Part shown: one piece after another, positions 1-9,337 of the stretch
Numbering within the stretch: position 1 is the stretch's first letter
How the letters are laid out: each line of letters begins with the position of its first letter
Source of the DNA: Lachnospiraceae bacterium C10
Lineage (GTDB): Bacteria > Bacillota > Clostridia > Lachnospirales > Lachnospiraceae
Reading direction: 5' to 3'
Assembly (NCBI GenBank): GCA_900100095.1
Contig: FMTN01000022.1
Location: forward strand, 1-64,000
Length of the DNA: 64,000 nt
Program-made: the position numbers and the translations under genes
Notes under the pieces: model-generated
Told to the model about the DNA's origin: nothing
Databases searched by the model: none
What the model saw: the letters and a program-made list of their open reading frames with translations, nothing else

Positions 1-105
1 TTCCACTTCCCAACAGAAAACCAAGAGGTGCATAATCAGCACAAACACTGGGGTTGATGGCATTTTTTACCCACCATTACCCCTGAAGAGCCATACTTTT
101 TATAT

Positions 106-131
106 TTTTTGATTAGGATTTTTGATTAGGA
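106..131. repeat. 13-bp perfect tandem repeat
   Basis: Two head-to-tail copies of TTTTTGATTAGGA lie just downstream of the broken xis gene, where an integrase gene would be expected. I see no integrase coding in positions 1-158. The function of the repeat is unknown. Confidence 0.7.
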
Positions 132-158
132 CTATTATCCGTCCCTTGCCTACGTGTT

Positions 159-374
159 TTAAATTCCGGTAACTTTATCTAAATACTCTTCAAATAGTTT
201 TCTTTTAAATCTAATATGACTCCCAATCTCTAGCACAAAGTCTTCTCCCTGATTTTCATAAGCAATCTGACGTAAGCGCTTTTCTCCTATACCATAGTAT
301 TCAGCAGCTTCCTAAATACTAAGAGAATATTTTCGCCAAAGAGGAACGTTTGCTCTTATTCTTGAGTCTTCCAT
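159..374 (-). pseudogene. xis: Tn916-type excisionase, amber-interrupted
   Basis: The 72-codon minus frame starts at the ATG at 374 behind a GGAGGAGGGA ribosome site and reads like a Tn916-family excisionase: VPLWRKYSLSI, then EAAEYYGIGEKRLRQIA, then IRFKRKLFEEYLDKV. This is a small wHTH protein that steers integrase toward excision. A TAG at 312-314 replaces the Glu expected after SLSI, so only about 20 residues can be made unless the stop is read through. It follows the DnaC-like gene by 3 bp, the usual order in these elements, but the integrase that should follow is absent. Family resemblance is clear by eye. Loss of function is inferred. Confidence 0.8.
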
Positions 375-377
375 AAG

Positions 378-1199
378 CTATCCCTCCTCCCTAAATATTT
401 CTTTTAATATGTCATTCTTATGTCTTCCGGATGCTACGCGCTTACTCTCTACTGTCTGCATATGAATTGGTCTGCGCATATCAAGAATTCTGTCTGAGAT
501 TCGCGCAAACATAAGCTCCTGTTCATTTACATTCCTTAGGTTTGCCAAATCTAAATTCGTTGTGACGATAAGTGGCTTTCCCGAAGTCCATCTACGATTA
601 ATCACATTGCCAATATTCTGCAAGGCAAACTCAGAATCCTGTTCTGCTCCCAAATCATCAATGATTAGAAGTGCGTAAGAGTCCAACGACTTCACATATT
701 CCTCTGCATCGAATTTTGAGATGTTAGAGATTCTGGCAAAGTCTGTCATCAAAACTTTTTCCTGTTCTAAGAGGGCATCGGCTATGGCAGCCGCCATATA
801 TGTCTTTCCTGAACCCAAATTGCCCCATAAAAGCAATCCTATATGTCCCTTCCTAACCTTGTCCCAGTTCTCTACATAACGCTTCGCCATAGCCATCTGA
901 GGTACGGTTCCATCATCGTTTTCAAAGGTCCAATCCCACATCCGACGATCTGTAAAGCAAATCCCTTTATTTCGTTCCACAAGCTCTATATGTTCCCGCC
1001 TGGCATGTTCCTCACGCTCCCTTTTGATTTTCTCTTCGCGACATCTACATGTGCTTGGCCGCTTATCAGTTTTAAAAAACTCGTTGTATTCAGGAAGCCT
1101 GACTTCTAATGGTCCACCACAAAACGAACAATGTAACAAACCATCTTCTGCAACAAAGCTGTCCGGTATATTTTCTCTATCCCAAATTTCATTCATCAT
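378..1199 (-). CDS. DnaC/IstB-like ATP-binding protein of an integrative element
   Basis: A 273-residue AAA+ ATPase of the DnaC/IstB helicase-loader group. The N-terminus carries a cysteine cluster (CSFCGG near residue 24 and CRC near 52) that looks like a small zinc site. Walker A is WGNLGSGKT near residue 127, Walker B is LLIIDDLG near 175, and a sensor-like TTNLDLANL follows near 213. Such proteins load replicative helicase or serve element replication beside a RepA gene. The start overlaps the repA stop by one base (TAATG-like), so the two are probably translated together. It looks intact. Its exact partner helicase cannot be told from sequence. Confidence 0.85.
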   Translation of the reverse strand: MMNEIWDRENIPDSFVAEDGLLHCSFCGGPLEVRLPEYNEFFKTDKRPSTCRCREEKIKREREEHARREHIELVERNKGICFTDRRMWDWTFENDDGTVPQMAMAKRYVENWDKVRKGHIGLLLWGNLGSGKTYMAAAIADALLEQEKVLMTDFARISNISKFDAEEYVKSLDSYALLIIDDLGAEQDSEFALQNIGNVINRRWTSGKPLIVTTNLDLANLRNVNEQELMFARISDRILDMRRPIHMQTVESKRVASGRHKNDILKEIFREEG

Positions 1200-1681
1200 T
1201 AAAACGTGTCCTCCCCATATTTATAAGATGTTATTGATTCTTGTTTATTATTATTAGTGGCTGATTTTCCGCCCAATGTAGAGGCAGTTTTCTGACCCTT
1301 ATACGGTCGGTTTTCTGTCCCTAATACAGGCGATTTTCCGACGATACTTGTCTCCGGTACTTTGACATAAATCATGTTTGCTCGTCCCTTTGTCATACGC
1401 TTCTTTTCAATCAAACCTGCATCCACAAGTTCTCTCATGTTCTCCTTTATCGTGGTAAGGCTTCTGCCCATTTCTTCAGCCAAATCCTCAAGCTTATAGT
1501 TGATATAAACTCTTCCGAACTCATCCACCTTTCCATTTGTGATGGATAGATTGGAACGATTTAAAAGCTTGGAATATAAAATTGTGGAAGTGCTGCTAAG
1601 CTCTCCTCCATGAAGATCATTTGGAATCACAGAATAATTGGTAAGTTTCGTACTCTTAGATAAAAAATGTAAATTCTCCAT
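1199..1681 (-). CDS. Replication initiator protein A (RepA_N-like), short form
   Basis: A 160-residue protein with the RepA N-terminal pattern: a conserved start (LHFLSKSTKLTNYSVIP), SSTSTILYSKLLNRSNLS, then a winged helix (YKLEDLAEEMGRSLTTIKE and LVDAGLIEKKR). These proteins initiate replication of plasmids and integrative conjugative elements by binding the origin. It overlaps both neighbours by one base, forming a tight minus-strand operon: accessory gene, repA, dnaC-like, xis. At 160 residues it may be a short version of the family. Confidence 0.8.
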   Translation of the reverse strand: MENLHFLSKSTKLTNYSVIPNDLHGGELSSTSTILYSKLLNRSNLSITNGKVDEFGRVYINYKLEDLAEEMGRSLTTIKENMRELVDAGLIEKKRMTKGRANMIYVKVPETSIVGKSPVLGTENRPYKGQKTASTLGGKSATNNNKQESITSYKYGEDTF

Positions 1682-2363
1682 TAACGCTCACCTCCAAATC
1701 GTTTCTGTATTTCCTTCAGCTCATCCGAGATCCGATAGATATCAATCTCCATCTTCTGATAATCTTTTATTGGTATCAGCCCAAGTTTCATTTGGAAGAA
1801 GATCTTCGCACGCTCTAAAAGCGGCAGCCCTTTTGCCATGAAATCTCGCTGTTCCAACTGCTGAAGTCTCTTATCGCAATCATTCGCAAGTGCCATAACT
1901 TTTTCACTAATACCAGCAATGGCCTTAGCAGATTCTTTGCGAAGCTCCTGATTTTCTTTATATGCTCTTGCCTCTTGTTTCTGGCTAAGTTCTTTAAGTT
2001 GGTAATAGTTATCCATCCAATCTGATGTTTCCCCTTCTGAAAATCATAAAGAACTTCCAATTCTTCCATTTCCTGCCCTCGATAATCAATCTTTGAAAAA
2101 TGTATCACCGAATCCATAGAAGCCTCTAGGATATTCAGCTTTTCTAGATCTATGAAGTATCTTTTTCCATCGCTGCTAATCTTTATCAAACTGTCTCTGG
2201 CATATCGAAAGGCACTCATCTTAGCTCTGGCAGTTGACTCCGGTTTTCCGCACTCATCCATCAAATATTTCTTTGCTTTATCAAAGCTGTACTCTCCATC
2301 ACCTGCCAAACTATATAAATCCCAGTGATTTCCAAGATGCTTTAATGTTTCTTCTACATTCAT
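1681..2363 (-). pseudogene. Element accessory gene split by a G-run frameshift
   Basis: Two overlapping minus frames join into one plausible protein of about 227 residues. The first (from 2363) begins MNVEETLKHLGNHWDLYSLA and leaves frame after ELEVLYDFQKG. The second (from 2016) begins MDNYYQLKELSQKQEARAY and is a charged coiled coil ending at the repA start. The break is at a run of four G on the minus strand (2031-2034). One extra G restores a continuous reading through ETSDW into MDNYYQ. The downstream half keeps its own ATG and may be translated alone. The family is unknown to me. A sequencing error, a true mutation or a phase-variable run are all possible. Confidence 0.6.
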
Positions 2364-2559
2364 GAAATAAACCTCCTGTTTTTTCTCTCGTAATACATTT
2401 GGGGTGAAAAATCACCCATTACTAAACCGAGAAGAATTTTTCTTTATCCCTTCATCTACTATTTTGAACGAGTCAGAACCGATTACTAAAAATTTCTTAT
2501 TTCCTCCCGTTCAAAATACATATGGGACAAGTAGACTATGAATCTGCAGAAATTTTCGC

Positions 2560-2590
2560 AAAAAAAGCACCTACATTTCTGTAGATGCCT
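2560..2590 (-). terminator. Rho-independent terminator after the zinc-ribbon gene
   Basis: On the minus strand an inverted repeat (GCATCTACA / TGTAGGTGC, one G-T pair, loop GAAA) is followed by a run of T. It sits about 30 bp downstream of the stop at 2618. Confidence 0.85.
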
Positions 2591-2617
2591 TAACATGTCA
2601 GTTTCTATAACTTTTTA

Positions 2618-3763
2618 TTAATAACGAGGGCGTGAATAGAGCGAATACTTCCACTCTCCAATCCAAGTTGTTTCCTCCTCATCGCGTATGCCCTTGCGAA
2701 TAAATTTTCCAAGTTTTTTTAGTTTTACGATTCTCCTAAAGGCTGAATCAGTATCTATCTCATAGGGCAGATTCCATTTTGGCCATAAAAGTCCTTGTTT
2801 AAAATCCCATTCCAATGCATGCTGACTAAATAATGGGTCATGTATAAGAATATGCCTATTCCAAACGCTTTCTCTATTCTCGAAACATTTTTCGTATTCT
2901 ATTTTTTCAAATTCGCGATTGATAATCCCCTCAACAAAATACTCCTTCATAAAAGCAGGCGTACCCCAATTTTTATAACGATCTCCCATCGTCAATATAC
3001 ATTCTGAAAAATAATCTTTAGTTTCTGTACCGTAGAAACCTCGTTTCCAATAATCCAGCTCACAATTAATAACCTCATTTCTAATTTCTGAAATTATCCA
3101 TAATAGGCACCAATAATCTGTAAAATCCAACTCAAAAACAGCCTTAGCATCTTTTCCATACACACACTCCATATTATTATAATCTCTTAACAAAACAATC
3201 CCTACTACCCCATAATCATCACCACATCGTGCCTTAATTTCTGTCAAGAAATCATGATAGGTTTCAACTGTCAGTCTTTCATTTTTTATTTTCCGATAAT
3301 ACTTTTCAAATATAGCCTCCTCAGCTTTTATGTTATAAGTGTGTATCCACTCTGAAAACGCATCTATTTCTCCATCGGTAATCCTCTTAACTATATCTTC
3401 TAACTCATCACTCTCAGAAAAAAGCTTCTCGGCAACACTACTGCCAATTTCCATATTAGAGATAGCATATCCGACAAGTAAGCATAGTATATCTGCCACA
3501 AAATACTCTGAGGTTTGTGAATGATATGGTTTTAGAGCGTCTATCATCTGATTATTTATTTCGTTATGCAGTTCATCAAATCTATGTTTCCACTTTTCAT
3601 CCTTTTCCTTTATCTTCATTTGAACACGAAGATTCCCTGTAGGGCAATCTTTCTTACAATGTCCACATGAACAGATAAGCCATCCACACTCAGGGCATCT
3701 GCTGTTACTTCCACTATCGACTGGTAGTTTACAAAACCAGCAGAAATTTCTATACTCAACCAC
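2618..3763 (-). CDS. Hypothetical protein with N-terminal cysteine-rich ribbon
   Basis: A 381-residue protein I do not recognise. The first 45 residues hold nine cysteines in CxxC-like pairs (CWFC, CPEC, CSCGHC), which looks like one or two zinc ribbons. The rest is acidic and aromatic-rich with no transmembrane segment or nuclease motif that I can name. It stands alone: 254 bp from the element operon, its own terminator, and a prophage scrap upstream. The start ATG has a GGAGGGAATACAAG-type site. It is probably cargo of the neighbouring mobile DNA. No function is proposed. Confidence 0.7.
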   Translation of the reverse strand: MVEYRNFCWFCKLPVDSGSNSRCPECGWLICSCGHCKKDCPTGNLRVQMKIKEKDEKWKHRFDELHNEINNQMIDALKPYHSQTSEYFVADILCLLVGYAISNMEIGSSVAEKLFSESDELEDIVKRITDGEIDAFSEWIHTYNIKAEEAIFEKYYRKIKNERLTVETYHDFLTEIKARCGDDYGVVGIVLLRDYNNMECVYGKDAKAVFELDFTDYWCLLWIISEIRNEVINCELDYWKRGFYGTETKDYFSECILTMGDRYKNWGTPAFMKEYFVEGIINREFEKIEYEKCFENRESVWNRHILIHDPLFSQHALEWDFKQGLLWPKWNLPYEIDTDSAFRRIVKLKKLGKFIRKGIRDEEETTWIGEWKYSLYSRPRY

Positions 3764-3825
3764 TTGTATTCCCTCCGATTTCCTTAATATGTACTATTAT
3801 CAACAATTATACAATAAAGAATAAG

Positions 3826-3990
3826 TCAGAAGGAATCAAAATCCTCCTGCGTTGCCATAGTCGCATACTCGCAGTCATCGTTCTAGTTTTCTACGAAGAT
3901 ATCATTCACCATCCCCACTGTCAGCAGGTCAAGGTCTCGCAAGGATAACCCGATCTGCAGGCAGCGAAGAAGGAACAGCGGAGTTGTCAT
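3826..3990 (-). pseudogene. Phage tail-assembly-chaperone-type small protein, amber-interrupted
   Basis: A 55-codon minus frame starts at the ATG at 3990 and has the layout of the small protein encoded beside siphophage tail chaperones: LSLRDLDLLTVGMVNDIF, then NDDCEY, then ATQEDFDSF at the end. A TAG at 3883-3885 interrupts it after FVEN. It begins a few bases after the terminase stop, although portal, protease, capsid and tail genes normally lie between these two. A large internal deletion of the prophage is inferred. The family call is by pattern only. Confidence 0.5.
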
Positions 3991-3997
3991 CTCCCTT

Positions 3998-5500
3998 TCA
4001 GTTTTTCGAAGTTTTTTTAGCCTCGGCATCCGTCTTGATGTTTAAGTCCCACAATTCAACGAATTGAGGAAGAACCTGATATATGGAGAAAGTATTAAAC
4101 TGGTCAAGCCAGTCCTCTACCGTATCCGGGATATTAGCATGGGCTGGGAAAGAAGCGTTATTCCGGCTTATCGGAACATCAGATGAAGAGAATCCCCCGC
4201 TCGTCATAGACTGATCCTGCGCCTTCATGCCAGATCGCACGTTCAAGGCCATGACAAGGGCTACCGCAACATCGATCTTCTCTGTGGACTTCTCCTTGTC
4301 CATCTTGATGTTGCCGGCCGGATCAGTCCTGACAAATACATTATCCATACACCATCTCAGTACCGGATGGCCGCCGTGTGCTATGCGCTTTACAAGCACG
4401 ATCTTCATCAACTCCTTCGTGGGTGGTGACATGTCTTTGTAGCCCTGCCCGAAGGCTACTACTGTAAAGCCCATGCCATCAAGGTCCTGGCTTATCTGCA
4501 CCGCTCCCCACCTGTCGAAGGTTATTTCCCTGATGTTATATTTCTCACCGAGCCTTTCGATGAACTTCTCGTCATCACTCCTTGGAGGGAACACGAGGAC
4601 AAATGCCGTAAGGTCAGAGGTCGATGACAGATCAAGCCTGCCATAGCATTCCCTTCCCAAAAGCTCGTCTTCATTAATCCCAAAGGCACATTCATCCCAG
4701 GACTGCATTGGCATCCAGCGGACGGCCTGCGCAACCCACTGATCGAGCCTGAGCTTTCTGAATGTGTTCTCCTCCGCAGGATTCTGCTGCGCCGACTTGC
4801 ATGCCGCAGCTACCTTCTCAATATCGATGGTCTCACCGAGTGAGGGATTCGCTTTCTTCCAGACCTTCGGATCCGTCCAGTCATCATCTTTATCTGCTCC
4901 GTAGATCACGGGATAAAAGGTCGGGTCAACCTTCCTCCCTTCAAGAATATCGAGCGCCTTCATGTGCTGCTCATAGCAGATGAAGTGTGTATCTGTACCC
5001 GCCGTCGTTATTAAAAAGAACAGCGGCTGTTTTCTCGCGTCCCCGGATCCTTTTGTCATGACGTCAAAGAGCCTTCTGTCTGGAGCCGCATGAAGCTCAT
5101 CATACCCCCCGTGGCAATTCAGCCCGTGTTTTGTGTATGCCTCGGCAGAAAGTACCTGGTAGTATGAGTTGGTAGGGAGATAAGTCAGCCTCTTCTGTGA
5201 GGCGTTTATCTTCACCCTCTTCGCAAGCGAAGAGCACATCCGGACCATATCAGCGGCCACATCAAAGACGATCCCGGTCTGTTGGCGATCAGATGCGCAG
5301 CCGTAAACCTCTGCCCTCTGCTCGCCATCAGAACATGTCAAAAGCTATGCTACTGCTGCAAGCTCACTTTTACCGTTCTTCTTGCCTATTTCAACATAGG
5401 CCGTATTGAACTGCCTGTATCCATTGGATTTTAATGTGCCAAATATAAAACAGGATTTCTCCTGTCTTACATCACTTCTGGCCCATTGGGCCAGAAGTTA
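3998..5500 (-). pseudogene. Phage terminase large subunit, decayed
   Basis: The coding sense reads as a Terminase_1-type large subunit, the ATPase-nuclease that packages phage DNA. From about 5500 the frame gives FIFGTLKSNGYRQFNTAYVE and GKKNGKSELAAVA (Walker A), then a TAG at 5345-5347, then continues CSDGEQRAEVYGCASDRQQ through the nuclease half (YGRLDLSSTSDLTAF) to the stop at 3998. The Walker B region has lost a residue (HGGYDELHAAP where HGVVFDELH-like is usual). The 5' end is cut at a palindrome. The longest open part begins at a TTG at 5341. It is clearly a dead prophage remnant. Confidence 0.85.
5474..5498. repeat. 25-bp perfect palindrome at the terminase break point
   Basis: ACTTCTGGCCCA and its reverse complement surround a single central T. 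It lies just downstream (minus strand) of the PHP gene and exactly where recognisable terminase sequence ends. It may be the PHP gene terminator, though no T run follows, or a recombination scar. Confidence 0.6.
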
Positions 5501-5519
5501 CTAAAACAATCAATTGAAT

Positions 5520-5536
5520 CATAGTACTTGTACTAT
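5520..5536. repeat. Short palindrome over the PHP gene stop
   Basis: ATAGTAC-TT-GTACTAT overlaps the stop codon of the PHP gene. Together with the palindrome at 5474 it makes two stem-loops in about 60 bp at the junction of prophage and PHP gene. Confidence 0.5.
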
Positions 5537-7689
5537 CATCTACACTCTTGCTCATCTTCAATAGAATCTTCAATAGCCAAATCATATGCTATCAAATCAT
5601 TATTAATAATTTCTTTCTGTCGCTCATTTATTTTTAACTCATTAAAAATTATCTCGTCAACTTGATTAAACATCCCATTAACAGTATTGTTGTGTGAATC
5701 CGCCAAATCGTTTATCTCTCTTATGTATTCTTCCTCATTCTCAGGATTAATTAGGTTTTTATTTTCAATCATATCCTTTTTTTCTAAGAATTTCTTTTCT
5801 TCATGTATTATCTTCTTAGAAATATTTTCAATTTCTCCCCCAACATTTAAGCAACGAATACCGGGTATAATTATAGAATTATACACCATCGGATTATACA
5901 ACTTGGTACTACCAGCAATTCTCGTAATATACCATAGAAAAGCTTTAGATTTTAGCCATGCAATTAGAGCATATTTACTTATTTGACTTTCATCACTTAG
6001 TTTTATACATATATAATCCGCATCGCTATCAACATAAAAAGTATTTTTTTCTTCCGGATTTATTTCAGCTAAATAAGTTCCCCCCCTGTTAGTAATCACA
6101 ATATATGAATCATCCAATTCAAACATATTATTTAATATATCTTTGTCAAATGCTTCTTTACTTTGCGGACATGAAAACCTTAATACAGCAAAATCCAATA
6201 CAATCTCTTCATTTTTAGCCATAAACACAGTGCCCGTTGCATTCCCAACAGTAAACTCATCCCATATGTTAGGATTGTTCTTCACCTCTATATGTTTAAA
6301 GTCAACTAAGTCTGCTAAAAACCTCTTTCCAGCTTCCAAAGACTTTAACAATTTATATTTTTCAATTGGATATTGAACAGTACTCAGGTTTTCTTGAATC
6401 ACCGAAATAGTATTATCATTTTTTGCCTGAAACTTTTCAAGACCGGCCAATAATTTATTCTGCACTATTTTTTCTATTTCTGATATCTTGGCCTTTCTTT
6501 TCTCTTTAGAATATATATATACCTCATCAGTCGACTTAACATAACAAAGCTCCGTAGCTAAATTCCTTAATAAAACTACATGAACCGACTTACCATTTCC
6601 CATTTTTTCTGATATGAACCCAACACTATTATCATTGAAATTTACAATATTTTCACTTGCTTTTTTTACTATTTTTTCAACATCATCCTCAGAAAAGCTA
6701 GTACCATTTAACCGTGCATCTTTACCAACTCCAAGTAATACACATCTATATTCACTATTCAACGCAGCACATAGTATCTCGTCAAATTCATCTTTAATAA
6801 TTTTATCATCCGAAACCATAATTACTCGTTGGCGTTTAATCAAGGATTTTATAAACATTTCTATGCCCTGATGTTCAATATCTGATACAAACTCAGTTGA
6901 ATTCATTAATGCATTTTTTAAATCTTCAAACGTCTTTCTTTCAAGCTTTACATATGATGTCTTACTTCCAACATCATTAATAGTATGTGCATCAGATGCA
7001 TTTAAATACGCCCAGATATAATTTCTACGATAATTAGGATCATTCTTAATCAACTTTTGTATTTTTTCTAGTTGTGTAGATGAATTACACGATACTGCAC
7101 AAATAATATCAGATTTAAAGACCGCTGCTCTATATATCCCTGACAACACGTTATATATACCTTTGTCACTATCAATATGCGGAGCAAATACTATCTTGTC
7201 TTGTAATATTGGTAAATTCAAAAAATTATGAACATCAAAGTTAGGCAAAAAATCAGAATCTGATCCCCTCATGTCTTCATTATATCCTACTTGATCAAGT
7301 ATAATGGAAAGGTCTTCAACATTATCTTTTGAAGCAATTACAATAATGTGTACACCTGGATTTAATGTAATCTCGACACCTGGTAAAATCCAAACCTTAT
7401 TATATAATGAAAGAATATCATCAATACTATCTATACGTTCTTTAATTGATGGTGTTTCGTCCTGGAACTCAGATAAAATCTTCTTTTCATTAAGCAACTT
7501 ATCTTTAAGTTCAAAAAAATGCTTATAACCAGCTATAGTATTATGATCAGTAATTGCAATTAATGATACTTTTTTTTGAACCGCTTCACGCAAAATACCG
7601 TAATAAGATTCATCTTTTTTCTCGTCCTTATAGCACTTTGACGCCGGCGTATGTACATGCAAATCCATCTTATATTTAGTCATTATCAT
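5536..7689 (-). CDS. PHP-domain protein with restriction-specificity-like C-terminus
   Basis: About 717 residues from the ATG at 7689, chosen for the AAAGGA site 9 bp upstream. An open frame continues to 7821 but runs into IS110 end sequence. The N-terminal 300 residues are a PHP metallo-hydrolase domain: DLHVHTPASKCY, ITDHNTIAGY, LPGVEITL, FAPHIDSD and NASDAHT supply the usual His/Asp/Glu metal ligands. A middle part (ENIVNFNDNSVGFI, KSVHVVLLRN) resembles AlbA_2/Schlafen-like ATP-binding regions. The last 200 residues (ALIAWLKSKAFLWYI, NPMVYNSIIIPGI) resemble the target-recognition domains of type I/IIG restriction enzymes. The gene stands alone between a prophage scrap and IS110. A defence nuclease is inferred, not shown. 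Confidence 0.75.
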   Translation of the reverse strand: MIMTKYKMDLHVHTPASKCYKDEKKDESYYGILREAVQKKVSLIAITDHNTIAGYKHFFELKDKLLNEKKILSEFQDETPSIKERIDSIDDILSLYNKVWILPGVEITLNPGVHIIVIASKDNVEDLSIILDQVGYNEDMRGSDSDFLPNFDVHNFLNLPILQDKIVFAPHIDSDKGIYNVLSGIYRAAVFKSDIICAVSCNSSTQLEKIQKLIKNDPNYRRNYIWAYLNASDAHTINDVGSKTSYVKLERKTFEDLKNALMNSTEFVSDIEHQGIEMFIKSLIKRQRVIMVSDDKIIKDEFDEILCAALNSEYRCVLLGVGKDARLNGTSFSEDDVEKIVKKASENIVNFNDNSVGFISEKMGNGKSVHVVLLRNLATELCYVKSTDEVYIYSKEKRKAKISEIEKIVQNKLLAGLEKFQAKNDNTISVIQENLSTVQYPIEKYKLLKSLEAGKRFLADLVDFKHIEVKNNPNIWDEFTVGNATGTVFMAKNEEIVLDFAVLRFSCPQSKEAFDKDILNNMFELDDSYIVITNRGGTYLAEINPEEKNTFYVDSDADYICIKLSDESQISKYALIAWLKSKAFLWYITRIAGSTKLYNPMVYNSIIIPGIRCLNVGGEIENISKKIIHEEKKFLEKKDMIENKNLINPENEEEYIREINDLADSHNNTVNGMFNQVDEIIFNELKINERQKEIINNDLIAYDLAIEDSIEDEQECR

Positions 7690-7817
7690 TATAAAAGAAT
7701 CCTTTAAACCTACTCTGAACTCTTTTTTCTCCTTTCTATAGGTATCGGGTATGCTGTTAAAGATGCTGTGGATTGGTTTACACCTCCTACCACTTGATGG
7801 TTTTAGAAAGGCTCCAA

Positions 7818-7906
7818 CCACAGTCTCTTTGTTTAATTGTTAATCAGTTAGATACCGCATGACGGTTTATGTAGAACGAGGTTACAGCACACAAAGAGCC
7901 CTGTGG
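7818..7906 (+). ncRNA. Candidate IS110 bridge-RNA region (long hairpin)
   Basis: CCACAGTCTCTTTGT at 7818-7832 pairs with ACAAAGAGCCCTGTGG at 7891-7906 (about 14 bp with a small internal loop), closing a 58-nt loop upstream of the transposase start. IS110-family elements are known to express a guide (bridge) RNA from a non-coding end. Assigning it here is inference from position and folding only. Confidence 0.35.
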
Positions 7907-7952
7907 ATCTTATAACAGCAGCATCAAATACTTTTTTAGGAGGATCTCATTT

Positions 7953-8967
7953 ATGATCTATGTTGGTATCGATGTTGCCAAGGACATGCATGAATGCTGT
8001 ATTCTTGACGACGAAAGCCGGAAGCTCTATCCAGTCTTCACCATCTCAAATGACAAGGTCGGTTTTGATGAGCTTTTCTCCAGAATCGAAGAAGTGACTT
8101 CTGACAAGACAGAAATAAAAGTAGGTCTTGAAGCTACCGGTCACTATTCTAACAATCTTCTGGCGTCGCTCGTTGATAAAGTTTTCCCGACCGTTGTTAT
8201 CAACCCGCTATCGCTTTGACAAGGTTCATGAACGTTCCAAGCTCAAAGCATCTCTGGCAAGGCTTGTAAACATTCTTTTCCCTGAACTGGAAAAGCTTGT
8301 CCCAACGCTTCACCAGAACTCTGTCTACACACTTTTAGAAGAGCTTCCAGGTGCCGATTAAAGTGCTGGATGTCATCTGACTCATCTCAAAAAGATTCTT
8401 GAAAACTCATCCAGAGGGCATTACAGCCGTGATAAAGCTATCGAGATCAGGAATGCTGCCATCGATTCTATCGGCACACCTATGGACGCAAAATCCATGG
8501 AACTACGACATACCATTCATCTCATCTGGATACTTTCCGAAGAGATTGAAGAAATCGAAGCCTCCATAAAAGCAATCATGGATGAAATGCAATCCCCGAT
8601 AATGACCATCCCCAGTATCAGTTACCGTATGGGAGCGATGATTCTGGCGGAAGTAGGTGATTTTGAGCGCTTCGATAATGCAGACAAGATTCTCGCTTAT
8701 GCAGGATTATCTCCGTCAACATATCAATCCGGTCAGCTTAATTCATCACACTCGCACATGGAGAAACGTGGGTCACGATACTTACGGTATGCGCTTTTTA
8801 ACGCCACAAAGTTTGTCTGTAAATGGGATGAATCCTTCAGCATCTACCTCGGAAGAAAAATATCCGAGGGCAAGCACTACAATGTAGCCATATCACATGC
8901 GGCGAAAAAGCTGATCCGAACGATCTATAGGATGGAACTAACCGGACAGGCTTACTCTCCAAGCTAA
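7953..8967 (+). pseudogene. IS110-family transposase with internal deletion and stop
   Basis: The N-terminal RuvC-like part (MIYVGIDVAKDMHECCIL, VGLEATGHYSNN) is followed by a frameshifting junction at about 8210, where VINPL runs straight into RFDKVHERSKLK. The central stretch of the DEDD domain is therefore missing. A TAA after LEELPGAD (8359-8361) breaks it again. The C-terminal transposase_20 part is well preserved (IPSISYRMGAMILAEVGDF, ILAYAGLSPSTYQSG, KRGSRYLRYALF) to 8967. The start has an AGGAGG site. It should be inactive unless helped by another copy. Confidence 0.9.
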
Positions 8968-9256
8968 TCAATCAGATATACCTTTTCTGTTTGAGCACCC
9001 AATCGGATGCTCTGTTTGTCATGCAATTTTCAAGGAACTGATTGCTGGAAATATAAGTCCCAGCCACTATACAAATCGCATTTCTGCGTTTTGATCTAAA
9101 TCTTAAGTTTCAGACTTGACTTCTAATAGTTAGTCTTTTCATAAATTTAATTATAAATTGCATTTTCGCAATTAACAATTCCTTTTTTTTGAAACCAAAT
9201 TGAGATATAGTATATTTCATTGAAATATATGTAGATATATTGTGGAAAAGTCAAAT

Positions 9257-9330
9257 AACAAACCCGCCCCAGAGTGTCAATCTACAGCATCATTTTCCTG
9301 GTTTTGACACCCTAGGACGGGTTTGTTTTG
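9257..9330. repeat. Dispersed hairpin element, copy 1
   Basis: A 74-nt imperfect inverted repeat. The outer arms (ACAAACCCG / CGGGTTTGT) and inner arms (GTGTCA / TGACAC) enclose a loop containing CAGCAT. A second copy with different outer arms but the same inner arms and CAGCAT lies at 29613-29687. It may serve as a bidirectional terminator between IS110 and the cls gene. Confidence 0.7.
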
Positions 9331-9337
9331 TAGTAGC

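Larger units (their letters stand above)
7790..9100 (+). mobile_element. IS110-family insertion sequence remnant
   Basis: A broken IS110-type transposase gene is flanked by about 130 bp of structured non-coding DNA on the left and at least 100 bp on the right. IS110 elements lack terminal inverted repeats, so both ends are approximate. The left part overlaps the artificial extension of the PHP frame, so the element probably inserted just upstream of that gene. Confidence 0.6.

Noticed and set aside
843-1257. Plus-strand open frames opposite the dnaC-like gene
   Set aside because: They mirror the real minus-strand gene, lack ribosome sites and show no family pattern.
159-5347. Amber (TAG) recoding: xis, terminase and the tail gene are each interrupted by TAG
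   Set aside because: The residues expected at the three stops differ (Glu, a hydrophobic residue, probably Ser), not a single reassigned amino acid. Other relics nearby have TGA, TAA, frameshifts and deletions, so ordinary decay is the simpler reading.
7690-7821. Longer N-terminus for the PHP protein
   Set aside because: The extra 44 residues have no PHP-like pattern, run into the IS110 end hairpin, and a good ribosome site precedes the ATG at 7689.
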